A stretch of 64,000 bases of DNA from Orobanche coerulescens (taxonomy: Eukaryota; Streptophyta; Magnoliopsida; Lamiales; Orobanchaceae): NCBI GenBank assembly GCA_033398695.1, contig CM065809.1, forward strand, positions 84,425,644 to 84,489,643, read 5' to 3'. Under the pieces are notes generated by a model that was given only the letters and a program-made list of their open reading frames with translations, was not told the DNA's origin and did no database searches. This document shows, piece after piece, positions 20,790 through 32,497 of this stretch. Positions within the stretch are counted from its first letter, which is position 1; every line of letters begins with the position of its first letter. Position numbers and translations under genes: made by a program.

Positions 20790-21182
20790 CTTTAAGTTGC
20801 TTTTACTTATTCGTTGACATTTTTCGTTATTTTTGACGCTAGCCTTGCTTGTCTTGTTTTTATTTGCATTTATGAATTTTGCGTGCTTCCTTGTGTAAAA
20901 TTGGTGATATGATACTAATTTCTTTTTGAAGAAACGGTTGAGTATTTGGTCGAGTTGCAGTCAGCGATATCTGTTTCCGTTGAGTATTCATCTAGGTCTG
21001 AAATTTTTCGTTATTGTAAAAATTTTAGCGTATAAGAAAGGAGACATATGTATTTTCAAATCGCCGTCTATACGTTTGGTTATACTTTTTGCGTAGCTAG
21101 TCGTCCAGTAACATGAGTCTTGTTGGCACTCAAATTGAGTTTAGAGTCGGACAGTCTTTGCCAAAAAGTCGAGATATTATTT
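20790..21182 (+). other. Athila post-pol non-coding stretch
   Basis: No open frame or repeat that I can support. It is T-rich sequence between the internal purine tract and the tandem block. Confidence 0.55.
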
Positions 21183-21480
21183 GTTCTATGATGGGAAGTC
21201 TAGTAACCGGGGGTATTCACGTGACCCGTTGTTTACTTTCGCGTAAAACGACAACCCTTAATAGACTAATGGTTTAGAGATATTGCCTTTGCCGATGACG
21301 GGAAGCCTAGTAACCGGGGGTATTCACGTGACCCGTTGTTTACTCTCGCGTAAAACAGCAACCTTGAATCAGACGTGCGGGAATAGCTATTCGAGTTTTT
21401 TCACCACTGCAGAGGGGAACTTAGTAACTAGAAGCATCCATGTGCCCCATGAGTGTCTTTTACGTCAAACGGTTCCCAAA
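21183..21480 (+). repeat. degenerate tandem repeat of about 105-115 bp
   Basis: Two clear copies share AGTAACCGGGGGTATTCACG and the following ACCCGTTGTTTACT block (starting near 21199 and 21307). A third, weaker copy begins near 21421 (TAGTAACTAGAAGCATCCAT). It is part of the Athila 3' non-coding region. Confidence 0.75.
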
Positions 21481-21932
21481 TACATGAGAATGGAAATCCA
21501 CCCTAGGATTATCCCGATGAAACATCCGGAGAGCCGGAACCTAGTGGTTAACTCGAATCATTTTATTGATCATATATAAGGGAATGCTGTCCGAGGATTA
21601 TTTTTGACGATGAAACTCTTGAAATTTTTGCCACTAAACTGTGGGACTGGGCGAGTTGGCTTGTATTATCTAACCCTTCATATTGGCGGTCGGTTAAATT
21701 CACGCTTGTTAATCTTTGAGCTTGATTTTCTTCATGAACGATTGATTAGCACTAAAAATGGTTACTTTGTGGAATCAGTATCCTAGATGTGACTCACTAT
21801 TACGATACTTGTATTATTCTTTGAGATTTGCAGGGTAGTATTGATTAAGTTGAGCACTATGGATTTGCACGATTATTCACGATACTTCTTATTTGAAATT
21901 GATTTTTTTTGCTTGAGGACAAGCAAAGGCTC
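21481..21932 (+). other. Athila 3' non-coding stretch before the PPT
   Basis: No coding signal is visible. It ends with GCTTGAGGACAAGCAAAGG, a conserved lead-in to the polypurine tract in this lineage. Confidence 0.55.
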
Positions 21933-21943
21933 AAGTTTGGGGG
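21933..21943 (+). other. 3' polypurine tract of Athila copy 1
   Basis: AAGTTTGGGGG followed by TATT directly precedes the 3' LTR start at 21948. This is the expected plus-strand primer position. Confidence 0.8.
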
Positions 21944-21947
21944 TATT

Positions 21948-23227
21948 TGTTAGGCGTATTTTTATGCGTTTATTTATCATTATTTTATATCCATTTTAAG
22001 TCTAAATCTGCATAAATGAGCTTTTAATGCACTATTCTTATATGATTTGCAGGAAATTGGAGTCCGGAAGCTCAAATGGCGAAAAACGGGCCAAAACGAC
22101 ATTTTTGGCACAGGGCGCGGCCTGATGAAGGCGAGCCGCGGCACACGCACGACTGACAAGGTCTTGAACCAAGCTATCAGAAAGTGCGCACGTTGGCCGA
22201 GCCGCGGCCCATGAATAAAAATGCGCCCAGGTATAAGGCGCTGATCATTAAGGGCCGCGGCACATACTTACTGAGCCGCGGCCCATGGGGCGGTTTTGAT
22301 GTATTTGCCGCGTTTCTGGGCCATTTTTGGAGCCTGTTCTCGACCTAATCCACAGATGCGTTTTGGAGACGACTGATGGTTATAAATAGGGAGTGAAGGT
22401 CTGAAAAGAAGGGAATCGAATCATCGAGGAATCAAAGAGAAGAAGAAAAACATCGAGAAGCAGAGCGCGGAAGCTAGAGAACGGAGGAATCCGAGTTCTT
22501 CGACTGCGTTTGATTTTTATGCTTTCTTTAATTCTTTTTATATTTTTAATTTCTAGCATGTTAGGCTAGAACCCTGTTCTAGGATTTTGATGAAACTGAG
22601 GTTTTGATGAATTAACTTTCGATTTTACATTATCAATATAATTCCCTTTTCTATTGAGTTTTCCCCAATTGTTCTTAATTCTTTCAATTGTGTGGCCTAT
22701 AATTGAATTGTTTTAATTACGCAACTCGAATCGGGAGAGGAGAGTTGGTAGGAAAAATTGGTGAGAACCGTTTTATCTTGTGAGATAGGAATATACTCAT
22801 AGGAATTATGTGGCCTGTCTGAAGATTCCGTGCTTTTTGCCTATTGTCGAATTAATTCATCTAGGAATAGAGTGTGTTATTCGCCTTAGAAAAATCTATT
22901 GACCTCTGGAGAGGCGGTAGAGTATTTTAGCAACCTTCGCTTTCAATAAATTGGGAAATCATTAAATCATATAATCGAGAGTAATTCGGATAAACCGAGG
23001 TGGATTCACAATCCTAGATTAATTCCTTATTTGATTTTCTTTCTTCAAACAATCGATTTTACTATTTATTCTTTTTAATTACACCTACAATTTCGATCGT
23101 TCAGATAAAATTAGAATACTCATAAATTGGTAGTTAGTAAGTCAATCTTCCTGGGAACGATATCTTACTTATCACTTTATTACTTATTTACGATAACGTG
23201 CACTTGCTTTCACAAAATTCGGCAACA
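21948..23227 (+). repeat. Athila copy 1, 3' LTR (full length)
   Basis: This 1280-bp LTR runs from TGTTAGG to GGCAACA. It has palindrome cores near 22115, 22136, 22202, 22255 and 22276, a TATAAATAGG box at 22381-22390, and a transcribed region that aligns with the 5' LTR. Position 22202 probably had a partner about 21 bp upstream, now decayed (GTGCGCACG near 22184). Confidence 0.95.
22381..22390 (+). promoter_or_regulatory. TATA box of the Athila LTR
   Basis: TATAAATAGG lies about 100 bp downstream of the LTR palindrome pairs. The same box occurs in copy 2 at 57139-57148. The 5' LTR of copy 1 has lost it. Confidence 0.75.
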
Positions 23228-23375
23228 GCTAGAACATTCGATCAAAAGACCAAGAAGTCTGCCCTCCTTCAAGATGCTAAGTGTCAAAGTTTTGGCATCA
23301 TCAAGGATGTTTGTATAACATCAAAAGGTTTTAAAAAGAAGACTTGGAAAGACTTGACAAATTATCAAAAAGGGG
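23228..23375 (+). other. resumed SIRE-like copia tail with polypurine tract
   Basis: This is the remaining 3' end of the copia internal region after the Athila duplication GCTAG. It ends in CAAAAAGGGGG at 23366-23376, the likely polypurine tract. Confidence 0.75.
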
Positions 23376-24498
23376 GAAAGTTTTGACAGAATGTTTTGAT
23401 AATATGCCAATCCAGCATACAGCAGACAACTGTATCGAAAAGCTGATCAAAAGTATCAACCTGTATCGAAGACTTCTCGTAGTCCCAGCATACAGTGAAT
23501 CAATCATACAGCAAAGGAGTCTCATAAAGACTAAGTATGGAAGCTGTCTCGAAACGACAATACAGCTATCATTCCATACAGTATCCAAACAGGACAAGAA
23601 GGAATATTTGTTATTCGCTAAAGTCAAAGTCCCGTTTAAGAAGATATATTTAAATACTAAAGGATAAAGTATTTAAATATTAAGCCGTCACAGATCTTCA
23701 ATCAAGCGCAAAATCCGGATCGTGTTTTATTCAAACGCATCATCCCGTTGGAATGAACTTTTGCTCAACGGATATATTCAAGAAGGCTATATATATCTAC
23801 AGAGTTTGAAGATCAAATACTGACGAACATACGCACGAAATCAAACAAAGTTATCATCATATACATCTGAGCAAACATATCTCCCAAACTATACTGCTAT
23901 TCTGAAAGAAGAGATATACAATTGCTCAAACCGTGAACAACACATTATCAGCTAAAAGCTCAGCAAGTCAACGCTGTTGTTCAATCATTGTTCTATCCTT
24001 GAACAAAAGCCATAAGCCCTGTGTGGACTGAGAAACCTTGCTATTCCTAAACTGTGTGTGACAGACTTGCATTGAAAAGATGAAGCTTCGGAACTGTGTG
24101 TGAAGAAGCCAGTCAAGTGAAACCTTAAACCAATCTGTGTGAACGGTTGGAGGATAAGATCATTATATCAATCTGTGTGAACGATATATTGATTAGCTTT
24201 GATTATAAATATGTAGTTGTGTACGTAGTATTTATAATAAATATTTTCACTCCTGTGTGGAGGACCAGTGGACGTAGAGGGGTTTACCTCGAACTATTTT
24301 AATTACCGTGTCATTTACCTTCTGCATTTACTGTTTTAATATTTGTGATTATCTTTAAGTATACAATTCATATCTAGTTGTTGTATTTACAGTAACTTAC
24401 TTTAACAAGACTTCCGCTATGCACTCAGATTTGAAAACTGTACAGCTTGTTGTTTAAAACACTTTCCAAGATGTATCCTGTATACTTAGTGGCCAACA
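23376..24498 (+). repeat. 3' LTR of the SIRE-like copia
   Basis: It aligns with 1897-3005 from GAAAGTTTTGACAG to CCAACA, with scattered substitutions and one replaced block near 23770-23805. It lacks the first 24 or so bases (TGTTGGGATAACA onward) of the 5' LTR. The purine tract abuts the homologous part directly. The TATA box is at 24204-24211. Confidence 0.9.
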
Positions 24499-24503
24499 AA
24501 CAT

Positions 24504-24710
24504 TAAATAAAAAAGCCCATGTACAAATGTTGAACTATACATAAATTAGATTTATTTTCCACTATATAGAAATCTGAAATGATGAACGGAACTATACAAA
24601 TACAGATGCTCCAATGTACATAAAACAGAAACCACAACATATATCAGAAGTTCTGCTCCATTTGCCAGAAATCAGAAATTCAAAAACTCAGAATAGATCA
24701 TTGTACTTAC
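24504..24710 (-). other. hAT transposase intron, donor side
   Basis: The GTAAGT donor lies at 24710-24705 on the reverse strand. The intron continues to the copia junction and resumes at 1872. No coding signal is present. Confidence 0.7.
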
Positions 24711-25880
24711 CTAGATCATAAGACTCATTATCCTGCTTGCATTCTTCTCGCGCTATAACTTTTCCAAACATGCCTTCTCTCTTGTAAAACTTATGCAATT
24801 CAACATTAATTACCAAACTTTGAGTTGGAATGTCATCCGAAAATATCTTCTCCACGCAAGTTACAAACCCATCCATGACCACTTCATCATTTACGATGGT
24901 TGGGTTGTCAAATGAAAAGTAAGGTTTTAAGTGGTAGGCAGCTAGATACAACGGGCTACCAAGTCGATTACGAGCTTTCCCTTCAATAATGTCAAGGATT
25001 GGACGATAATTAACATCTTGATTGTTGTACACCTTTTTAATCTCCTCTTTGGATCTAAGTAATCCTCCATACACGAAGCCCATTGTCGGCTTCCTATATC
25101 CATCAACAATGCGAAGCACCTTCACTAACGGGGCAAATACCTTCAAACAAAGACTTATGCCTCTCCAAAATGAGGCACTATGTGCAATAGCCACTGCCCC
25201 CTTCCCTTTTAGACTATTTGCATGTTTGGTTTCGTTCCACTCATCAATAGTAATCATAGTTAGCAAATCTTTCTTCTTCTCCATCAAACTTTGCAAAATG
25301 AGAAAAGCACTTGAAAATCTTGTAACTCCTGGTCTCACTATATCTCTTTTCTTTGTGAACTTTCTTAACAAAGCCAATGTCTTGTGATGTGCATAAATGT
25401 AGATGGTAAAGCTCTTTGCCTTCTCAATCACTCCTTTAAACTTAGGTAGGTTTCCAATTCCTTGAAGCATAAGATTTAAAGTGTGAATTGCACATGATGT
25501 CCAAAATATATTTGGTCTCTTCACCTTTAACAAGTCTCCCGCCGCCATATTATTTGAAGCATTATCTGTCACGACTTGAACTACATTTTCTTGCCCAATT
25601 TCTTCAATGTATTTGTCCACATATTCAAAAATATATGCCCCAGTATGTGAATCATTCGATGCTTCTTTTGAGGAAAGAAATGTTGTACCTTCCTTGCAAT
25701 TGACACATAAGTTCATGAAACTTCCTCTCTTTCGGTCACTCCAGGCATCGGTCATAATAGAGCAACCATTCAAAGTCCACTCTTCTTCTTGCTTCTTCAA
25801 CAAACTTTTAGTCCTCTCAACCTCTTCCTTCAACAATGGCTCCCTCAATTAATATTGGCTTGGAGGCCGGTAACCCGGGC
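24711..25880 (-). pseudogene. hAT transposase, catalytic core exon
   Basis: The reverse strand reads GPGYRPPSQY, then a TAA stop at 25849-25851, then LREPLLKEEVERTKSLLKK. It continues open for about 385 codons through NGCSIMTDAWSDRKRGSFMN (DUF659 region), VVQVVTDNASNNMAAGDLL and RPNIFWTSCAIHTLNLMLQG, which are conserved catalytic-core blocks of plant BED-type hAT transposases. It ends in a GTAAGT donor. The transposase would bind the terminal repeats and cut the element out. The single stop and lesions in other exons abolish the protein. The exon's upstream half is separated by the CACTA insertion. Confidence 0.93.
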
Positions 25881-25883
25881 CAA

Positions 25884-26100
25884 CACTAGTAGAATAAACA
25901 TCAAAGACTTCGGTACGTCTCACTTCGGTAATCTATATTAGCAGAGTAAAAACAAACAACGACTTCGCTTTTCAATTTACTGAAGTAAAAAACCCACATA
26001 GACTTCAGTAAATGTTACCAAACATAAAAGTAGGAGCTAGCTATAAATTTTAAATTACAAAGACTTCGCTTATTTGATAATTACTGAAGTAAATAGTGTG
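25884..26100 (+). repeat. CACTA left terminal and subterminal repeats
   Basis: The terminal inverted repeat is at 25884-25913. ACTTCGGTA-like motifs follow in direct and inverted orientation (for example near 25907, 25922, 25969, 25976, 26008, 26061 and 26085). Confidence 0.8.
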
Positions 26101-29100
26101 AAATTTGATAATTCTGGATTCAGGTTAAATTGAAGGATCCGAAATTGAATCTTTAATTGAGTTGGACCCAAAAATCAGGGTAAACGCCTAAGTCGGCCGA
26201 TATCTCATTTCTCCCCTCTATCCTCTCTCTCTCTCTCTCTCTCTTCATCCCTCTCGGCCATAAGTCAAAATTTGCAGAACACACACATAAATTAAATCTA
26301 CACAGAAACACAAAAGAGAGGCACACTGCCAGGATCCACGCACACCGATTGTGAAAACAGCGGTGGTAGCGGCGGCGGTTTCCTATCAAACTTCATGGTC
26401 GAGTCGGGTCGGTTGAGGTGACCTTGAGTTCGATTCGGCTCGATTTGGGTTGTTCATATGCGAGGTTCGAGTTGGGTTCGAAATTCAGTCCGAATCTCCG
26501 GCACATCGGCGGCTCGCGAATAGAGGTCAGTGCAGTATCGATCTAGGGCTTTTTGAAGTTTCATCTTTGGTCCGATTTGGGCTCGATATGGATTTGTTCG
26601 GCGGTGGGTTGAGGCCAGGAATAACGGTGGTTCATAATGTTTGTTCCATTATCTTATTTCGATTCCGTGCTTCACTATGGTCACGCACCGCACATAATGT
26701 TATGTAATTCCTTTAACCTTTTCTACTATGTTGATTTTTATCGATTAAGAATTGGAATTTTTGCTCGAATTTTGTTCTCATTATTAAGCTTAAATCGGAT
26801 GTCTTCTCATTCTGCGTTCTTTGTGCGAGTGCAACCCGTGTAGTTGTATTTTGGGATGGTATGAGATGAGTGTTTAATGTTTTTGTATTTATTTGTGTTA
26901 TGTTGTCATGTTGATGATATAACTAAGTGTATGGATTTGAGATGATTTGGGGCTAGTAAACATCGACTTCCGGTGATGTTCGAATGTCATCGAAGCATGA
27001 CATTTTTAGAAGCATCTTCAATCTATAAAAGAAAGACGCAATCGTTATAGTTCCTATTGGGGTCTGCAGTTTGGTGTTTGCAAGCATAGAGCATTGCTCA
27101 TGAAGGTACCTCTTTTGTTACACATGTTTTTTTGATTTAAATGAATAGGTCAGTTTATGAATTGAAATATTTCCTTTTGTTTGGCTTCTAGTATCGTGTG
27201 AACGGATGGAGCCTCGTGTTCCTTGTGAGCTTGTCGGGGTTACTTGGATTTCTCTCCTCATGCTTGGAATGTAATTGTTATGGAAAAGGGTGTTCATTGT
27301 CCCGTATGATAGTTGATGCATGCCATCCACATGACATCGAGAGAAGAAAGTGACCCGAATATTTTTGCGAGTAGCAATTTAAATTTTTCGTTTCCATAAT
27401 AAGATAGTTTTTATATTAATGGCAATGTTTTATATGCATGTTTATCCTTCGGGGATAGCTCTATCCAGTTGATGGTTGCAAGAAGATGTATTTCGGTATT
27501 TAGCTATTGTACTTTCACCTTTAGTGATTTTTGGAATATTCTTACATGAACGAGGTCCATGAGTAAGTTGTAGACCTTGTGGTCCAGATTCATCCAATCA
27601 TAAATTGAAAAATTAAAAATACATGTCAATTAACACATGAAGTTTGGACAATGTTAGAATTTTACGATTTTTATTCTATTGGATTGTAATTTGTGAATAC
27701 TAAAATGGAATCTTGGTTTATGCTTCTGCTTTAGCTTTGAATTGTGAAAGCTTATCTTTTTTATGCTTCATAAAAGCAACATATATGTGAAGCTCACTTT
27801 TAGCACTTTCTAAGTTGGCCCTTTAAGTTTTGAACGAGCGATCAAATCCTATAATGCCTCGGTGATCCGGTTTAAATTTTACATTTGTGGTATTAGGTAT
27901 ATGTGAATTATCATACTTCTATACATGTTTCTAATGTATGTCACTTGTTGTAGGTATATTCCCTTGAGCCGGGTCGGTGAACTGTTGTCACGGTTCTTGA
28001 TGCAAGTTCTAATTGTTCATTTCCCTCTGTGTTGTATGTGATGAAATTGGGAAATTGACAATCACGTCTTTAGTCTTGTTGCAATATTGGACAACCTGTA
28101 TGCGAGAGGTTTTCTTGTATCAATTTAAGCGGATGGCCAATTTACGTGAATTAGGCATAATTTTCGTGTGGAGTAACTAAAGAAATTATTTGGATTGTGT
28201 TTTATTTGTGGCTCAAATTGATTATTTGTCTTAGATCGGGTTTGTTTGTGCTATACAATGTCTTATATCACATATTTCGGGGAAAATATATGAGTAACAC
28301 GAAGAAAATGAATTATTGTTATGTTGTAATCTTCACATTTAACTTGACGACAATAGATAATTCTTTTTTCCAAGCAGGAAAAGAAGTAGGTGTGTATTTC
28401 AAACTAAAGGTGATATTGACTTAGAGAAGATCAAGCACTCGGAGTATTTCCGGTCACTTTTTCGAGTCATGTGAAAGAACGCATATGGATTAGTATGTTC
28501 CATTTGGATCATTGAGCGTTGAACTTGTTTTACTCGATAGACGTCTAACACATGTTTGCTTTTTGTATGATGTTAGGAATGGCCTTCATTATTCAAATGT
28601 TTGTTTCGAAACATTTTCCTAATTTTTTCGGAGAAAAGAACCCGATAAGCGGGATTGTGTTGTCATCGAAATAAATATTCAAGTCGAACTATAGGTATAA
28701 CCATTCTACGTCCGCCATCACTAAAGCGAGAGGAGGAGGAAGGAGCTTATTGGGCTAGTTTTAAGACCAAAAGCTTACATCAATCGATAGTAGTCCTGCA
28801 TTGAAAATGTAAAATCTCCATCATGCAATTGAAGAAGTGATCTTCATGCTCTGGTAAAGGATTTGTTAATGCTAGAGCAAAGTGGTATGCACTTTATTCT
28901 TGAGCTATCTTGTTCTTCGGTGGAACTTTTGTTATAGGGACATCTTATCATTACGCTTCAAGTTTTGTCATGGTTTTAGGTACAACGGGGTTTTAAGAGA
29001 TATTCGATGTTAGACGAACTTGGAAGGATCTATAATCTTACGGATACGTAATTTTTGTAATAGGTCCGCGATCTTTGTCAGTTATTGTAGAATGTGGTCG

Positions 29101-31600
29101 GGGTGAATCGACCGCATCATCTTGATTGGCATTTATTTTTCATATTGCAAGTAGCTAGTAGCAAGCGATTCTTCTACAAATTATTTCAATAATTGAAGCT
29201 TTACTTTTATAAAATCGACTCTGCACTAGGTTACGCCTTGAGCATTATGGAAGATGGTAGTGTTTTCAGTCACAATTTCATGGAATCCCAGTTTAGGTAC
29301 ATCAACTCTGCTTTGTTGAATTTTTGTGAAAAACATTAGATGATTTCTAGTGCACGAGTTGCATTTTCGCTTTTTTCCCAAGTTAATTTTAACTAATTTA
29401 TGTGACGGAATATTTTGCGAGGCATTGCTCCGGTTTATTTACTCGTGAGCTTCCCGGTTTTCATGAAATAAATTGCTCAACATCAACCCCATTTGCAATC
29501 ATGATGCAACATCTACCTTCTTGTCGACCGATTTGGTTTAAATAGGTTGAAAGCTTGTTATGTGAAGCAAACTTATGTGAAGAAGTGAGTGCGATACGGT
29601 GGCAACGACTCTTTCCCTTGCAGAGCGGCATCACCGCACACGGCTCAAGGCTATTTGTTTAAAATTTGCCGCAACAAACTTGGGAGGTGCGTGTAGTCCG
29701 TAGATCCGAGCGGTGCAATATTTCAGTTATGTTAGTTTTCGATTTGATATCGGCGAGCATATTCTTCATGCAATTAGATACATGTGCACTGCAAAGGGGA
29801 TGTTAGGCCATCTCTAGACGAAGTTTGAGACCCAAGTCTCAAATTTGGATCTCAAAGCCGAGTTCGAGACCTATGCATGTAGTCCGGAATGTGTTATGGT
29901 AACTCTTTAACGTTGTCAATAAAAGACACCATGCATATCTCCTCTTTGTTTGTCGAGTGTTGGAAGAAATGAATCGATCACTCACTCACGCGTAATTTGC
30001 TTGGTGCAATCGAAGCTTGGCATGTTCTTCTTCTTCCTCACAATCGATATAAATGTTCAAATTTTTGGTATGGGTTTTAGATTGGACCAATTTAATGCAT
30101 GCGATTGTAGTCGGGGTTAAAGGCTATATCCAAGTAAGATACATAGCTTGATTCTGTGGGGAAAATGAGTTGTTAATTTGGACGATCTCAATTTTATTCT
30201 CTTTGGATGCGGGGCTCCTTCAATGATGGTTAAACAATACATAACATTAATTGAAGGTGAAATTTGAATGTATCTCTATATGATTGTACTCATAATAGCC
30301 TCTCTTTGTATTTTTCTTCTAGAAAATAAAACAAAGCATTTTCATGAGGAGTTTTAGGATGATGAATTTAAGTATTGATAAAACAGGCATTCAACTTAGA
30401 TTGGACATACATATTCATTCGAGTCTGCTAGTTTCTATCACAAATATATAGCCGAGTGCAATTAGCTTCCAAACATAATACCACAAGAAGACCGATTCTG
30501 AGAGATTTGATGTGATAAATTTATGCTTACGCCGATGAGTATCAATTTTTGTTCTAAGCTATGTATTATTTTCATCGAGAGAAGCACGTATAACTTTGTT
30601 TTTTCTTTTATCGATTTTTAGTGTAAAGACCACATTGCAAGCACTCTGCACCTACACATGGCGGAATAGAGAACCACATCGTGAGTGTAGGGTATCTATA
30701 TGCATTTTGTGATTTGAGTTTTTCCAAATGTTGAAAAAAACTTGGTTATTATTTCTGAAGTCAAAAACTTTAGCTTTGACAATATAATATCAACTAGGAG
30801 ATTTGATTGTTAAGTAAGTTGGTTTTATCCGATTCTTTCTCTGCTTTGTGAACCTCTTGATTGTTTAGATGCGAGCTTATATACATTATTTTTCGGTCAA
30901 TTGCAGGATATCATAGTTCTTCTATGATAAACACCTTGAATAAATATAGGCAAAGTTAGATGTAAAACATGAAAATGTTTGATGATTATCTTTGTTTATT
31001 GACAATCGAAGCAATCCTAAAGCAAACCAAGTATGATATCTGGATGATGCCATTGCTTGTTTCCAATTTACATGGTTAATTCCTATATCAAAATATACGG
31101 AGGCAATGTATAGATTTTATATGCTTGATTAAAATGATGATTGCGAGATAGGCGAGGGTGAAAAACTTGTAAGAGCATTTTTGGTGTTGCTAGGCTACGG
31201 GTGATTATGTGGATTTGTTTGCTTCATGTGCTGATGTTGAAGATTTGAAGAAGAAAGTTGATGAGAATATGATTTCATGATGAACAAGAACTATGATCGT
31301 CGATGAAAAGCAATGATGTCTTTGGAGAGAGATTTTGTCGTTTGAGTATATGATCTTTTTAATCCTTTTTGTCCTATTTGTGGTGTTCATGATGAAATAG
31401 ATAGAATCTTATTAGACATTCTTTGTCTTTGTTATGATATGTATCAGGTTTTGAATTGCTTGGAACGCAGGTTATTTTTTTTAAGATGAGAAGATATGAA
31501 ATTGTTGGTTCTTATATTATTGAGCTCTTGTGGTTGATGGTTAGTTATAGTTGAATGTAAATTTTGGCAATGAATTTTAAATTGAAATGTGAAATATTAA
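26101..31600. other. CACTA interior, no recognised content
   Basis: Long stretch of A/T-rich DNA with short frames only. A (TC)n run lies at 26222-26244, followed by a GC-richer patch to about 26600. It could be degraded transposase genes, captured gene introns, or untranslated filler. I recognise no protein or RNA in it. Confidence 0.5.
26222..26244. repeat. (TC)n microsatellite
   Basis: An uninterrupted TC repeat of about 11 units inside the CACTA interior. Confidence 0.9.
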
Positions 31601-31898
31601 TAGATATTACTGCAGAAAATACTAATATATTATACAATAACTGAAGTAAAATGTTTTTTATTTACTGCGTCAATTATAAAATAACCGAAGTTAAAGGCAT
31701 TCTTTTACTTCACTTACCCCTATATTTGGATCACAATTAGAAAAAAAACCGAGATAGACTTCGGTTATTACGATATTAGACTTCGCCTAATAAGCGAAGT
31801 CTAAAGTATACCTTTAACTACACGAACATAGACTTCGGTAATTATAATATTTTTACTTCAGATATTATCCGAAGTCTTTGACGTTTATTCTTATAGTG
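31600..31898 (-). repeat. CACTA right subterminal and terminal repeats
   Basis: ACTTCGG and CCGAAGT motifs recur at about 31665-31875, including a short hairpin AGACTTCGCCTAATAAGCGA at 31782-31801. The 30-bp terminal repeat ends at 31898. Confidence 0.8.
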
Positions 31899-31901
31899 CA
31901 A

Positions 31902-32497
31902 ATAATCCAATCGCTTCTACAAATCTTTTGAAGCTATCATTATCAATAGCATGAAAAGGAATACCGTCTTCATACACCCATCTTGTCAAATATTGATGCA
32001 CATGATGAGTTCTTTCTTTAAAAAGTGCATCATTAATATTTTGTTGTCTCATCTTTTTCCTTCCGTTCAATGTAGACTACTGATCAATAGCGGACACAAA
32101 AGGATCTATGGGCCCGAGTAGGTGCGGCTTTTCCCTTGTCCCTTGACTCATTTCATTTTGTTCATCATCATCAACACTGACTTCTTCCCTCACTTCATTT
32201 TCATGTCTAGACTTTTGCTTTTTCCTCTCTCTTGCCTCTTCAATAACCCTTTTGCATTTGACTTTATCTTCTTCGCTAGATTTTCTACATGCTGTGACAT
32301 TACCCTTGATTCCGGCAATATGCTGCTTCATTCGATTAATTCCCCTGCTAATGATCTTGGCACACAACTTGCACCTCAATTTATCTTTGAGGGAGGCATG
32401 TGTCAACCCCGTAGTCCCATCCTATATCATTCGAATCTCGCTTCAAACTAGATGCCTCATGGGATATTGAATTTGATGCGGCAGAATAACGAGCCAT
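31902..32497 (-). pseudogene. hAT transposase, N-terminal exon with BED zinc finger
   Basis: The likely start is the reverse-strand ATG at 32495-32497, giving MARYSAASNSISHEASSLKR and NDIGWDYG. A one-base frameshift (about 32410-32435) leads into the BED finger CKLCAKIISRGINRMKQHIA with its closing Cys (GNVTAC), which binds the transposon ends. An in-frame TAG at 32077-32079 precedes STLNGRKKMRQQNINDALF and TRWVYEDGIPFHAIDNDSFK. The exon then breaks at the CACTA insertion after VEAIGLF and would continue as GPGYRPPS at 25880. Three lesions plus two insertions make this a pseudogene. Confidence 0.9.

Larger units (their letters stand above)
12995..23227 (+). mobile_element. Athila-type Ty3-gypsy retrotransposon, copy 1
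   Basis: The element runs from TGTTAGG to GGCAACA, flanked by the duplication GCTAG (12990-12994 and 23228-23232). It has LTRs, a tRNA-Asp primer site, and a single gag-pol region whose Gag and RT blocks match the Athila lineage (for example MPFGLCNAPATFQ and GIRRPTIQANNFEIKP). A 2.6-kb non-coding region follows pol and ends in the polypurine tract. Eight stop codons and at least two frameshifts break gag-pol, and the 5' LTR has lost its promoter. It is the innermost and youngest insertion in the left stack, yet it is decayed. Confidence 0.95.
1873..24498 (+). mobile_element. SIRE/Maximus-type Ty1-copia retrotransposon, interrupted by Athila
   Basis: The element starts TGTTGG and ends CCAACA, flanked by the 5-bp duplication AACAT (1868-1872 and 24499-24503). 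Inside are a 5' LTR, a Met-tRNA primer site, gag, pol in copia order (protease, integrase, reverse transcriptase, RNase H), a long third reading frame, and a 3' LTR. Without the nested Athila it is about 12.4 kb, within the range of SIRE/Maximus elements, which also carry an extra ORF after pol. Gag, pol and ORF3 all contain frame breaks or stops, and two catalytic acidic residues are changed. It is a non-autonomous fossil sitting in an hAT intron. Confidence 0.92.
25884..31898. mobile_element. CACTA (En/Spm) DNA transposon, non-coding, 6.0 kb
   Basis: The left end starts CACTAGTAGAATAAAC and the right end, read in reverse, CACTATAAGAATAAAC. The first 30 bases agree at 27 positions. The 3-bp duplication CAA flanks it (25881-25883 and 31899-31901), as expected for CACTA elements. 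Subterminal zones of about 250-300 bp carry many copies of ACTTCGGTAA or TTACTGAAGT in both orientations, which are likely transposase-binding sites. The 5.4-kb centre has no ORF above about 85 codons and no recognisable transposase, so it is a large non-autonomous copy. It splits a coding exon of the hAT transposase. Confidence 0.93.

Noticed and set aside
26153..26389. Minus-strand frame within the CACTA element
   Set aside because: Its centre is the (TC)n run read as Arg/Glu repeats. No other coding sign.
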